From NCBI RefSeq assembly GCF_000159635.1, contig NZ_GG667196.1:100354-164353 (forward strand): 64,000 nt of DNA, given 5' to 3'. Positions 46,780 to 55,042 of this stretch are shown here, piece after piece; position 1 is the stretch's first letter, and each line of letters starts with the position of its first letter. Made by a program: the position numbers and the translations under genes. The DNA comes from Corynebacterium lipophiloflavum DSM 44291 (GTDB lineage Bacteria; Actinomycetota; Actinomycetes; Mycobacteriales; Mycobacteriaceae). The notes under the pieces were generated by a model. The model did no database searches and had not been told where the DNA came from. It saw nothing but the letters and a program-made list of their open reading frames with translations.

Positions 46780-47127
46780 ATGTCTTTCCCCGCCCCCGAC
46801 ACCATTATTCGAGACTGGCTGAACGAGCGTACCGAAGCAGGCGTTGTCCGCGCCAAGGTCGTCACCGACGTGGCCTACAGCGACGGAGTGCTGACGGTGA
46901 CAATCGAGCCAGAAAAGTTCGTTGACTTGAGCGCTTGGACCTCATTAAACGAGGGCTACTCCGACTCGCTTGGTGACTTCTACGCCACTGAGCTCGGCTG
47001 GACGAACAAGCAGTCTGTCTACCTGCGCGACATGGTCACCGAATTGCGCGTCGTAGACTCCACCGGCACGGTTGTCGAAACGGTGGACACTGCCGCCTAC
47101 CAGCGGAAGAAGAACCCACAGTTCTAG
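46780..47127 (+). CDS. small acidic hypothetical protein
   Basis: A 115-residue product with AAGGAG before ATG 46780. It begins MSFPAPDTIIRDWLNERTEAG and is rich in Asp, Glu, Val and Thr with few Lys. There is no recognisable domain, membrane segment or signal. Reading protein-like composition and a good ribosome site, I take it as real. It lies between the terminator of the restriction operon and the convergent AlbA_2 gene (32 bases from its stop), so it may have its own promoter. Antirestriction proteins are also small and acidic, but no motif supports that. Confidence 0.6.
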   Translation: MSFPAPDTIIRDWLNERTEAGVVRAKVVTDVAYSDGVLTVTIEPEKFVDLSAWTSLNEGYSDSLGDFYATELGWTNKQSVYLRDMVTELRVVDSTGTVVETVDTAAYQRKKNPQF

Positions 47128-47158
47128 CAGGACGGCACGGCCAGGCGCTTAAGCCTTA

Positions 47159-48385
47159 CTACTTCCTCCACACCGGAAGCTGCTCCACGCCTGCCTGGTT
47201 CAAGCAGTCCCGAACCAGCGACCTCGCGGTGTCAATGAGCGGGGCGTTCGCGGTGACACTTACCTCCGCCTCCACCGGGCTAAAGGACTCCAACGGCAGT
47301 GGGTCTTCGGAGAAGTACCTCGGATCTTTCGGCTGCCACAACACCAGCGGCTTGTCTTGGTCCCACTCAACGCTGCAACGCACGGTGTAGTCGGTGTTGC
47401 CGGTGACACCTCCGTAGTGGCGAATAAGTGCCAAGAGGTCGCCCACCAAGCACGCAAACGCATGCGTGGGCACAATCTGGTCCCCCGTCGAGTACGTCAC
47501 CCTGTCCAGCCGCGACAGGACGGTGACAACCCCGTTTTCGTGCAGCTCGACATACGCCAACAGTTCTTGCGTGTCGTACTGCTTTCCCGAAAACGTCCAA
47601 CACTTCATGCCCTTGCGGTAATTCGAGGCAGTCACCGGAGACACTGAGCCCCGGTAGTCGTGGCGCAGCGGGTCGTCATAAGCGGCAAACCTTGCCATAG
47701 TCGCGTCACGCTCAGTAACGTCGCCGTTTCTTGCCGGGTACGTCGGCACCGCAACACCGACACCCCAAAAGCCGTCACTAGACCGCTTCGCGGCCACCTT
47801 GCTATACACCTCGTCTACTTCACGAGACGAGGCTTCTTCCCGTTGAAACCGCAGCCTGTACAGGTTCGCAATTTCAGGCTCACTCAACCACTCGGAGTGG
47901 CTCCCGTTACGAGTCGGCGCAGCGAGCACCGTGGCGTTTTTCTTTTCGGTGAAGTACATATGCGGCACTTGCTGACTCGCCGGCACTACGACAACGAATG
48001 CTTCGTGTTCAGGGTGCTCGACCCAGTGGAACTCCACGCCCCGCAACGGTGGTGAGATGTAGGCGGTGGCAACGGTCAAATACGACTGTTCCAGTCCAGA
48101 GGAGTACTCACCGGCACTGACCCTTTTACCGGCGTGGTCTTTCTTGTCGGGCAGCTCGCCCACGCCGTAGACAATGACCCCACCGCCGCTGTTCGCCATA
48201 GCGCACAAGTCTTTCTTCACGTCGCTTTCAGGCCGAGTCGGCTTGCTGTCGATCTTTTCCTTGAAGTCGAGGTCTTGCCGCTCCGCAGTGCGCTCCGCGA
48301 CCAGTCGGTCGAGCATCTCGTTTGTGAACTCGTCGGTGGGCGCTATTCCAAGGGCGGAGTGCAAAGCGGTGAACATAGGTGCCAT
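47159..48385 (-). CDS. AlbA_2/Schlafen-type putative transcription regulator
   Basis: The 408-residue protein has an AlbA_2 domain at about residues 28-140: ERQDLDFKEKID, the ANSGGGVIVYGVGEL glycine-rich loop and a later beta-rich part. In bacteria the domain occurs in DNA- or RNA-binding and nucleotide-binding proteins, and is often seen beside defence genes. The C-terminal half (after about 200) is unfamiliar. Its frame starts at ATG 48385 (alternative ATG 48376). It is convergent with the small acidic gene and closes the accessory region on the right. Confidence 0.65.
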   Translation of the reverse strand: MAPMFTALHSALGIAPTDEFTNEMLDRLVAERTAERQDLDFKEKIDSKPTRPESDVKKDLCAMANSGGGVIVYGVGELPDKKDHAGKRVSAGEYSSGLEQSYLTVATAYISPPLRGVEFHWVEHPEHEAFVVVVPASQQVPHMYFTEKKNATVLAAPTRNGSHSEWLSEPEIANLYRLRFQREEASSREVDEVYSKVAAKRSSDGFWGVGVAVPTYPARNGDVTERDATMARFAAYDDPLRHDYRGSVSPVTASNYRKGMKCWTFSGKQYDTQELLAYVELHENGVVTVLSRLDRVTYSTGDQIVPTHAFACLVGDLLALIRHYGGVTGNTDYTVRCSVEWDQDKPLVLWQPKDPRYFSEDPLPLESFSPVEAEVSVTANAPLIDTARSLVRDCLNQAGVEQLPVWRK

Positions 48386-48814
48386 TGTACGAAGCGGTTT
48401 CGGCGGTTTCCCGACCCCCGCCTCGTACCCCGCTCCGAGCCGGCAGACGCTCCGGCAAACGTGTCGGACTCCGAAGCGTGAGGACGTGCCCGTCTCGGCA
48501 ACCGGGTCGAATACCGCAACGGGCTTTCGAAGCGAACCCCACCGGACACCGAGACGAGCCTCGGGACGAAGTCCGCGGCGCCCCCCGCTACGATACGCTC
48601 GCCCGGTCCGGCAAACGAGACGGGGTCCGGGTCGGGAGTCTGCGGGGAGGGCGGTGGGCGGGACGTCTTTGGGGCTACTGCGAACCAGTCGCAGCGGTTG
48701 GCGGTACGGGTTTCGAGGCGGGGTGCGTAAGGAAGCGACGGAAAGTGTGTAAGCCGCCGTGTAAGCGGCGGCGGAGCTAAAGGTTGGGGAGTTTACTGAA
48801 TGTCCCGCCGCCCC
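48386..48814. other. gene-free GC-rich stretch with repeats at the island edge
   Basis: About 430 bases without a believable gene. The 11-mer TCCGGCAAACG occurs at 48451-48461 and 48607-48617, and related short GC-rich motifs recur. A hairpin (GCCGC/GCGGC, loop CGTGTAA, 48753-48769) lies near the right end. This may be the control region of the AlbA_2 gene, an RNA, or the right junction of the island. No copy of the tRNA-Arg 3' end was found. Confidence 0.5.
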
Positions 48815-49682
48815 CTACTCCACCTCGGAAATCGCCTCGACGATCCCCTTGAGCTTCGCGTCGCGCACCTCGGAGCGCTTGGTAAAGGAGTCGGTGTCGT
48901 TCCCGTAGGCCTCGTTGACCTGCGCGATCACGCCGTCGAGGTTGTCCATGTCCGGCTCTCCGGCGGGCATGGACTTTTCCCAGCCGCGGAAAAATGGTGT
49001 CGAAGAGCTTGGTGATGCCATCTGGCCCGCCGCCGAGGCGGTTGGCCTCGAAGGGACCCACCGCCGCGTAGCGCAGGCCCAGCGAGTTGCGCACGATGCG
49101 GTCGAAGTTCTCCACATCGACCACGCCCTCCTGGATCAGGTAGATCGCCTCCATCATGATGGCCTTCTGGATGCGGTTGCCCACGAAGCCGGGGATCTCC
49201 TTGTTCAGCCGCGAGGGATCGAAACCGATCCCTCGGTAAACCTCCATCGCCCGGTCGACGGTCTCCGTCGAGGTCTTAGGGCTCGGCACGATCTCGAGGA
49301 CCGGCATGAGGTCCGGCGGGGTGAACGGGTGGCCGACGATAATACGGTCGGCCGCGGGGTTACCCTCCGCGATTTTCGACGGCAGGAGCGCCGAGGAGGA
49401 AGACGCCAAAATCGCGTTCTCCGGCGCGAACTCGGCAAACTGGCGGAAGATGTCGTTCTTGAAATCGATCTTCTCCGGCCCGGCCTCCTGGACAAAGTCC
49501 ACGCCGTCGAGTGCGGTTTCCAGGTCGGTGAAGAATTCGCCCTTCTCGCCCAGGCGCTTGGCCACGTCCTCGCCAACCTCCGGGCGGACGTCGACGACGC
49601 GGACCGCCCACCCGTGTTCGGCGAAGCGCTCGGCGAAGGACATGCCGATCAAACCGCCGCCGAAAATCATTGCTGTGCTCAT
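48815..49682 (-). pseudogene. 3-hydroxyacyl-CoA dehydrogenase with a one-base frameshift
   Basis: The N-terminal Rossmann fold (MIFGGGLIGMSFAERFAEHG) and the SSSSALLPSKIAEG and GHPFTPPDLMP motifs are normal, as is GFVGNRIQKAIMMEA. Near the C-terminus the frame slips at five consecutive T (plus strand A 48990-48994). With four, the protein would continue FDTIFRGWEKSMPAGEPD to ...IVEAISEVE and stop at 48815. As written, the reading frame runs on instead to 48777 with an unrelated tail. AAGGAG precedes ATG 49682. Divergent from the GntP gene. Decay, slippage, or sequencing error are possible. Confidence 0.8.
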
Positions 49683-49818
49683 CTTTTACTCCTTGTAGCT
49701 GTTTCCCGTGTTTTTTGGGTACGACTCCGACGCTACGCCTTTTCCCTCAGTCCGTTGCCGGAGCTGGAGGAGGTGTCCGATAGGCTGTACAGAATTTTCC
49801 CAGGTTCCAAGGAGCACT

Positions 49819-51219
49819 ATGACCGGCTTACCGTTGATGGGCGTGTTCGTCCTCTCGATCATCTTCCTCATCCTGATGATCTCGAAGTGGAAGATCCACC
49901 CCTTCCTCTCCCTTCTTTTTGTGTCGCTCGTCTTCGGCCTGATCGGCGGGATTCCGCTGCTCGACGTCAAAGACGCCGACGGTACGCTGGTCACCCCGGG
50001 CATCGCGTCGGTAATCGGGGACGGCTTCGCGGCCACGTTCAAGTCCTTCGGTCTCGTCGTCATCTTCGGCACGCTCATTGGCTTCATCCTGGAAAAGACC
50101 GGTGCGGCTTTTCAGCTTGCCGACGCCATCGTGCGCGTAATCGGCACAAAGCACCCCGTGCTCGCCATCCAGCTCATGGGCTGGGTGGTGTGCATCCCGG
50201 TGTTCTCCGACTCAGGGTTCGTGATTCTCAACCCTGTGCGCAGGGCGCTGGCGCAGCGCACCGGCGCCTCGCCGGCCACCATGGCGATCGCCCTGTCCGC
50301 TGGTCTGTTCACCTCCCACGTGTTCATCCCGCCAACGCCCGGACCGCTCGCGTCGGCGTCGAACCTCGGTTTGGACACCAACCTGCTGCTCGTCATGGCA
50401 CTCGGCGCGCTCGTGTCCATCCCCGTCATGGTCGCCGCCTACTTCTACTCCGTCTGGATCGGCCCGTCGCTTCACACCCCGGAGACGGAAGCGGTCCCGG
50501 ACACCGATGTCGAAGCCGCCTACAACGAGCTGAAGAACTCCTACACTCGGCTGCCATCGACGGCTTTGTCCCTCGCCCAGATCCTCGTGCCCATTCTGCT
50601 CATTGCCGCCGGGTCGATCACCTCCGCGGCAGGTGTCGGCGGATGGTTCGGCCGCGCGGTCGTCTTCGCCGGCACCCCGGTGATTGCGCTCGCTATCGGA
50701 TTCTTGTTTGCCGTGCTCCTGGTCGCGGAGACCCACATGATGGACCGCTTCTACACCTTCGTCGAAGACGGACTGCGCACGGTCGGGCCGATCATCCTCA
50801 TCACCGCCGCCAGCGGCGTGCTCGGCCGGGTCATCTCCTCGACCGACGTGGTGGACTTCATCTCCAACAACGCGACCCAGCTGGCCAGCCTCGGGCTTTT
50901 CTTCCCCTTCCTCATCACCGCATTGTTCAAGACAGCCCAGGGTTCAGCCACGGTTGCAATGGTCACCACTTCAAGCCTGGTCGCGCCGCTTCTGCCGACC
51001 CTCGGGCTGGAAACCCCCGTGCAGGTCGGCCTCGCTGTGTTGGCCATCTCCGCCAGTTCGCTCGTCGTCTCCCACGCCAACGACAGCCACTTCTGGGTGG
51101 TGACGAACTTCTCCAAGATGACACCGCAGCAGGCGTACCGCTCCCAGACCGCGGTGACCGGGGTGATGGGGTGCACCGCCATGGTCTTCATCTGGATACT
51201 TGGGCTCTTCCTCGTCTAG
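49819..51219 (+). CDS. GntP-family organic acid/gluconate transporter
   Basis: From ATG 49819 (AAGGAG) the 466-residue protein has about 12-13 membrane helices, with HVFIPPTPGPLASASNLG in the middle and AQGSATVAMVTTSSLVAPL in the second half, typical of GntP. These import gluconate, or hydroxy acids such as 3-hydroxybutyrate. The divergent 3-hydroxyacyl-CoA dehydrogenase suggests a hydroxy-acid substrate, but this is inference. Confidence 0.85.
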   Translation: MTGLPLMGVFVLSIIFLILMISKWKIHPFLSLLFVSLVFGLIGGIPLLDVKDADGTLVTPGIASVIGDGFAATFKSFGLVVIFGTLIGFILEKTGAAFQLADAIVRVIGTKHPVLAIQLMGWVVCIPVFSDSGFVILNPVRRALAQRTGASPATMAIALSAGLFTSHVFIPPTPGPLASASNLGLDTNLLLVMALGALVSIPVMVAAYFYSVWIGPSLHTPETEAVPDTDVEAAYNELKNSYTRLPSTALSLAQILVPILLIAAGSITSAAGVGGWFGRAVVFAGTPVIALAIGFLFAVLLVAETHMMDRFYTFVEDGLRTVGPIILITAASGVLGRVISSTDVVDFISNNATQLASLGLFFPFLITALFKTAQGSATVAMVTTSSLVAPLLPTLGLETPVQVGLAVLAISASSLVVSHANDSHFWVVTNFSKMTPQQAYRSQTAVTGVMGCTAMVFIWILGLFLV

Positions 51220-51231
51220 TGTTGAAGCCCT

Positions 51232-52050
51232 ATGACTGGCTACCTCACCCCCACCAATAAGGTCCGCGTTTCCGATCTCAAGGAAAGAAAGGCGCGGCGT
51301 GAGCCCTGGGCGATGCTCACCGCCTACGACTACTCCACGGCCCGTGTTTTCGCCGAGGCCGGAATCGAGTGCATGCTGGTGGGAGACTCCGCCGCCAACG
51401 TCGTCTTCGGCTACGACACCACCAACAAGGTCTCCCTCGATGAGATGGCCTACCTCGGCGCGGCCGTCGTGCGCGGGGCCGGCAACGCGCTAGTGGTGGT
51501 GGATCTTCCCTTCGGCACCTACGAAGCCAGCGACGAGCAGGCCGTGTTGAGCGCCACTGAGTTGATCCACCGCACCGGGGCACACATGGTCAAGCTCGAG
51601 GGCGGCGTGCGCGTCGCCCCGCGGATCCGGGCGCTGAAAAATGCCGGGCTGGCGGTGTGCGCCCACGTCGGGTTCACTCCGCAGTCGGTGGATAACCTGG
51701 GCGGGTTTAAGGTGCAGGGCCGTAATGCGGGTGCCGAGGCTCTGCGCGCAGATACCCAGGCCGTCGTCGACGCCGGAGCCGACATGGTGGTCTTCGAGAT
51801 GGTCCCGGCAGAGCTGGCGGCGGACATCACGCGCCAGTGCCCGATTCCCACCATCGGCATCGGCGCGGGCGCGGGGACCGATGCGCAGGTGTTGGTGTGG
51901 CACGACATGGCCGATCTTCCTGCGGGCAATCGGCGCCCGAAGTTCGTGCGGCAGTTCGGCCAGGCCGGAGCGGAGCTCGGCCAGGCCGCGGCGGCGTACA
52001 AGAAGGCCGTGCACGAGGGCTCCTTCCCCGCCGCCGAGCACTGCTTCTAG
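51232..52050 (+). CDS. panB: 3-methyl-2-oxobutanoate hydroxymethyltransferase
   Basis: The 272-residue PanB begins pantothenate synthesis. [15 protein letters not shown] and [16 protein letters not shown] hold the Mg- and substrate-binding residues, with the catalytic Glu in [10 protein letters not shown]. It starts 12 bases after the GntP gene. Its TAG overlaps the panC stop on the other strand by four bases, so panB and panC are tail to tail rather than in one operon. Confidence 0.95.
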   Translation: MTGYLTPTNKVRVSDLKERKARREPWAMLTAYDYSTARVFAEAGIECMLVGDSAANVVFGYDTTNKVSLDEMAYLGAAVVRGAGNALVVVDLPFGTYEASDEQAVLSATELIHRTGAHMVKLEGGVRVAPRIRALKNAGLAVCAHVGFTPQSVDNLGGFKVQGRNAGAEALRADTQAVVDAGADMVVFEMVPAELAADITRQCPIPTIGIGAGAGTDAQVLVWHDMADLPAGNRRPKFVRQFGQAGAELGQAAAAYKKAVHEGSFPAAEHCF

Positions 52051-52847
52051 TCGACGTTCACCTCAGCGTTGTCGATCAGCCGGGTCGTGCCCACGCGCGC
52101 TGCCACCAGCAGGCGGGCGGGCCCGCTGTAGCCGGCGGGGATCTCCTCAAGCTCGGGTGTCGTCAGCGCCAGGTAGTCGAGGGCGACACCCGGGGAGGCG
52201 TCGAGAAGCGAGCGGGCGGCGCTGAGTTCCCCTGTCGCGAGCGCGCGCGAGAGTACCTCGGCGGCGCTGGCCTGTTCAGCTGAGAGGTAGCGGTTTCGCG
52301 AGGACATTGCCAGGCCGGTCTCTTCCCGCACGATGGGGCAACCGTGGACGCGCACCGGCATGTTGAGGTCGGCGACCATCTGCCGGATGAGAACGAGCTG
52401 CTGGTAGTCCTTCTCCCCGAAGAACGCATCCGTGGCGCGGGTGAGGGAAAACAGCTTCGCCACCACGGTGAGCACGCCCGCGAAGTGCGTCGGCCGCGAC
52501 GCACCCTCAAGAATCTTTCCTGCCGGACCCGGGTGGATCGTCGTGCGCGGGCCGGCCGGGTACATCGTGGCAACCGACGGGGCGAACACCGCATCGACAC
52601 CCTCGCTCTCGAGCAGTGCGACATCGGCGCTAAGCGTGCGCGGGTAGGCGTCGAGATCCTCGCCCGGCGCGAACTGCAACGGGTTGACAAAAATGCTCAC
52701 CACCACCGGTGAGCCGGTTTCCCGTGCCGCGCGGACCAACGACAGATGCCCCTCATGCAGCGCACCCATGGTGGGCACGAGGGCGAGCGTGCGGGGGTGG
52801 CCGATGGCGGCTTCAAGCTCTGCGGGTGTATGAACGAGTTCGGTCAT
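52047..52847 (-). CDS. panC: pantothenate synthetase
   Basis: The 266-residue PanC joins pantoate and beta-alanine with [19 protein letters not shown] (nucleotide-binding), [26 protein letters not shown] and SSRNRYLS (KMSKS-like) are all intact. In many bacteria panB and panC share an operon, but here panC faces panB tail to tail. Confidence 0.95.
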   Translation of the reverse strand: MTELVHTPAELEAAIGHPRTLALVPTMGALHEGHLSLVRAARETGSPVVVSIFVNPLQFAPGEDLDAYPRTLSADVALLESEGVDAVFAPSVATMYPAGPRTTIHPGPAGKILEGASRPTHFAGVLTVVAKLFSLTRATDAFFGEKDYQQLVLIRQMVADLNMPVRVHGCPIVREETGLAMSSRNRYLSAEQASAAEVLSRALATGELSAARSLLDASPGVALDYLALTTPELEEIPAGYSGPARLLVAARVGTTRLIDNAEVNVD

Positions 52848-52887
52848 GTTTGAAAAATCTATCGTGGCAGAGCAAAGGAGTCACACT

Positions 52888-53229
52888 ATGGACGCCTATC
52901 ACGTCGACTACGACTGGGCGTGGGGCACAAAATGCCCGGGAGACCTGGTCACGCTGCGCGCCCACCTGGAGTTTCCCGACCCCGCCACGGCGAAGCGGGC
53001 GGTGGCGGAGTTCTTCGACAACCTCATGGCCGTCCACGGTTTCCACGGGGCCGGCGGCTGGGCGGCTAAGGAGGTCACACCCGCGCCCGGCCCGACGCTG
53101 CGCGTGATCGACTTCACCGCAGGAGGCGAGGATGTTGCCGACGCTATCGGTTACGCCGCCGAGGACGCGGTCGAGCAATTCAGCACCTTCCCGGACGCTA
53201 CCGTGCGCTGGGAGCACATGCCCTACTGA
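52888..53229 (+). CDS. conserved-looking hypothetical protein
   Basis: A 113-residue product from ATG 52888 with AAAGGAG well placed. It begins MDAYHVDYDWAWGTKCPGDL and contains FPDPATAKRAVAEFFDNLM and VIDFTAGGEDVADAIGYAAED. The alternating strand-helix pattern suggests a small alpha/beta (ferredoxin-like) fold. It is divergent from panC and convergent with the metallo-hydrolase gene. I do not recognise a family. Confidence 0.7.
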   Translation: MDAYHVDYDWAWGTKCPGDLVTLRAHLEFPDPATAKRAVAEFFDNLMAVHGFHGAGGWAAKEVTPAPGPTLRVIDFTAGGEDVADAIGYAAEDAVEQFSTFPDATVRWEHMPY

Positions 53230-54065
53230 ACAACGGCGCCCTTGGGCGTCAAGCGCACCGACTCGAAGGCCACGGGGAAATGCACGTTCGCGTCTTGGGC
53301 GGCGAGGAACTCGCGCGACTTGGCCACGTTGTCCGCCGGAACCGGCAGCGGCTTGAACGGCTTCGACAGCGAGTGACCGAAGTGGTCCCAATGGACGGGG
53401 ATGACCAGCTCCGGCTCCAGCTGCTCGACGGTGTGGCGCCAGTACTCGCTTCGAAAGTCGTCCGACTGGCGGCCGAGCGCACCGATACCGAGGTAGACCA
53501 CCCGGGCTTTGAGCCCGTCGAGGAAACCCGGGATGTAGTTCGCGCTCGGCAGGACCACTATATTGCCCTCGGGGTGGCTGAAGTGAAAGACGAAGCAGCC
53601 ACCGTCTTTGAACTTCAGCGTGTGGCACGGGGAGCCGAGTCGGTCGCGGATGAAGCCTGGGGCGATGTTTCCGGGGCTGTGCGGGGCCTCGATGACGCGC
53701 ACGGTGAACGCTCCGACTGCGATGTCGTCGCCGTCGGCGATCAGGGCCATCTGCGAATCGGCCAGGCCCTCTCCCCTGCCGTAGTTCAGCGTCGACTCCG
53801 AGCCGTACATTGTCCCGCCCACCTTTTTGACGACGGCGGGTGCGTCCATGAGGTGGTCGTGGTGCGAGTGCGCGACAAAGAGGGCATCGAGCTTGTCGAC
53901 GCCGCCTTTACCCAGCGCCGCGTCGATCTCGCTGTCGTTGGGCTGAAGCCGCCCGACCACGAGGCGGGCGAGCGAGGGGCGCGTGAGGAAGGCGTCGACG
54001 AAGACGCTGGTATCGCCGTCTGTGAGGTGCACGCTGGATGTTCCGTAGATCGTGCTAGTAATCAT
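53223..54065 (-). CDS. metallo-beta-lactamase-fold hydrolase
   Basis: From ATG 54065 the 280-residue protein has the zinc-binding AHSHHDHLMDAPAVV motif, then EAPHSPGN and VHWDHFGHS near the C-terminus; some of the later metal ligands are not the textbook ones. It probably acts as a hydrolase of unknown substrate; there is no signal peptide. Overlaps the 3' end of the small gene at 52888 by seven bases. Confidence 0.78.
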   Translation of the reverse strand: MITSTIYGTSSVHLTDGDTSVFVDAFLTRPSLARLVVGRLQPNDSEIDAALGKGGVDKLDALFVAHSHHDHLMDAPAVVKKVGGTMYGSESTLNYGRGEGLADSQMALIADGDDIAVGAFTVRVIEAPHSPGNIAPGFIRDRLGSPCHTLKFKDGGCFVFHFSHPEGNIVVLPSANYIPGFLDGLKARVVYLGIGALGRQSDDFRSEYWRHTVEQLEPELVIPVHWDHFGHSLSKPFKPLPVPADNVAKSREFLAAQDANVHFPVAFESVRLTPKGAVVQ

Positions 54066-54146
54066 GCCCTCCAATGTTAGCAGCCAGGTGGTATGTTTCA
54101 GGAGTAAACTAATGTGACAGTTGTTGTGAAGAACCTGGAGGTTACC

Positions 54147-54983
54147 ATGCCCCTGAACCGTCGCCGCTTTCTCGCAACCGCGGGTCTCGGCACCGCCGCC
54201 GCCCTCGGACTGGCACCCACCGCCAAGGCTCAGCGCACCGTGGTGGGCACCGTGCTCGACTACTCCGCGGGCGTGCCCTCGGGGAACTCGATCAAGATCG
54301 CCGGCCACCTCGGCGCCGTCCGCTACGTCTCCCAGCCGCGGCCTGAGGCCGCCTGGATGCGGGGCAAACCCGTGTCCTTGGCGGAGACGCTGGACTTCAA
54401 GGCCAACGGCCTGGCCACGGCCTCCGTGTACCAGTTCGGCCGCGCGCAAACCGCCGACTGGCTCGGTGGCGCCGCCTCTGCAGCGGTGCACGCGCCGCAG
54501 GCCATCGACCTGCACCGTGCAGCAGGCGGGCCGGCGGGCCGGCCGATCTACATCGCGATTGACGACAACCCCACCCGCGCCCAGTACGACAACCAGATCC
54601 GCCCCTACCTGCGCGCGTTTTCCGCGGCGTTAAGCGTCGCGGGCTACGCCACGGGCATCTACGGCAACTACAACACCATCGAATGGGCCTTAAGCGACGG
54701 CATCGGCACCCACTTCTGGATGCACGACTGGGGCTCCGGCGGCCGCATCCACCCGCGCGCCGCCATCCACCAGGTAGCACGGTGGAAAACCACCATCGAT
54801 GGCGTGGAGTGCGACATCAACAACGTCTACGCCGCCGACTGGGGCCAGTGGACTCCGGGCCAGGCTGCCGCCCCATCGATACCGGTCGAGCAGCTGCTGC
54901 AAAGCTCGCGGCAGCTCTCCTCCCAGCTACCGGCCAACCTGGACCAGGCCATCGCGCAAGCCCAGATGTTCCTGAACCCCTAA
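54147..54983 (+). CDS. Tat-exported DUF1906 (glycoside-hydrolase-like) protein
   Basis: From ATG 54147 (GGAGG) the 278-residue protein has a twin-arginine signal (NRRRFLATAG, then a hydrophobic stretch to AKAQ) and a DUF1906 domain: GTVLDYSAGVPSGNSIK, RPIYIAIDDNPT and YGNYNTIEWAL. The fold is a TIM-barrel like that of GH25 lysozymes and of mycobacterial Rv2525c, which is also Tat-exported. It probably acts at the cell wall. The C-terminal 45 residues are a Ser/Gln-rich tail. Confidence 0.82.
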   Translation: MPLNRRRFLATAGLGTAAALGLAPTAKAQRTVVGTVLDYSAGVPSGNSIKIAGHLGAVRYVSQPRPEAAWMRGKPVSLAETLDFKANGLATASVYQFGRAQTADWLGGAASAAVHAPQAIDLHRAAGGPAGRPIYIAIDDNPTRAQYDNQIRPYLRAFSAALSVAGYATGIYGNYNTIEWALSDGIGTHFWMHDWGSGGRIHPRAAIHQVARWKTTIDGVECDINNVYAADWGQWTPGQAAAPSIPVEQLLQSSRQLSSQLPANLDQAIAQAQMFLNP

Positions 54984-54993
54984 GAAGCGCGCA

Positions 54994-55020
54994 AAAAAGC
55001 CCCGTCGAGGCGGGTCTTTT
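54994..55020 (+). terminator. bidirectional terminator
   Basis: AAAAG...CCCG pairs with CGGG...CTTTT across a short loop with one mismatch. It lies between the convergent DUF1906 gene and mctC. Confidence 0.65.
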
Positions 55021-55042
55021 CTGATGCTCAGGCGCGGTGGAT

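Noticed and set aside
35130-48814. A duplicated tRNA-Arg 3' end as right attachment site
   Set aside because: I looked for GGTTCGATTCC and the following bases near the right edge and found no copy.
48915-51260. A 781-codon plus-strand frame
   Set aside because: It runs antisense to the dehydrogenase and out of frame through the GntP gene; no domain is recognisable.
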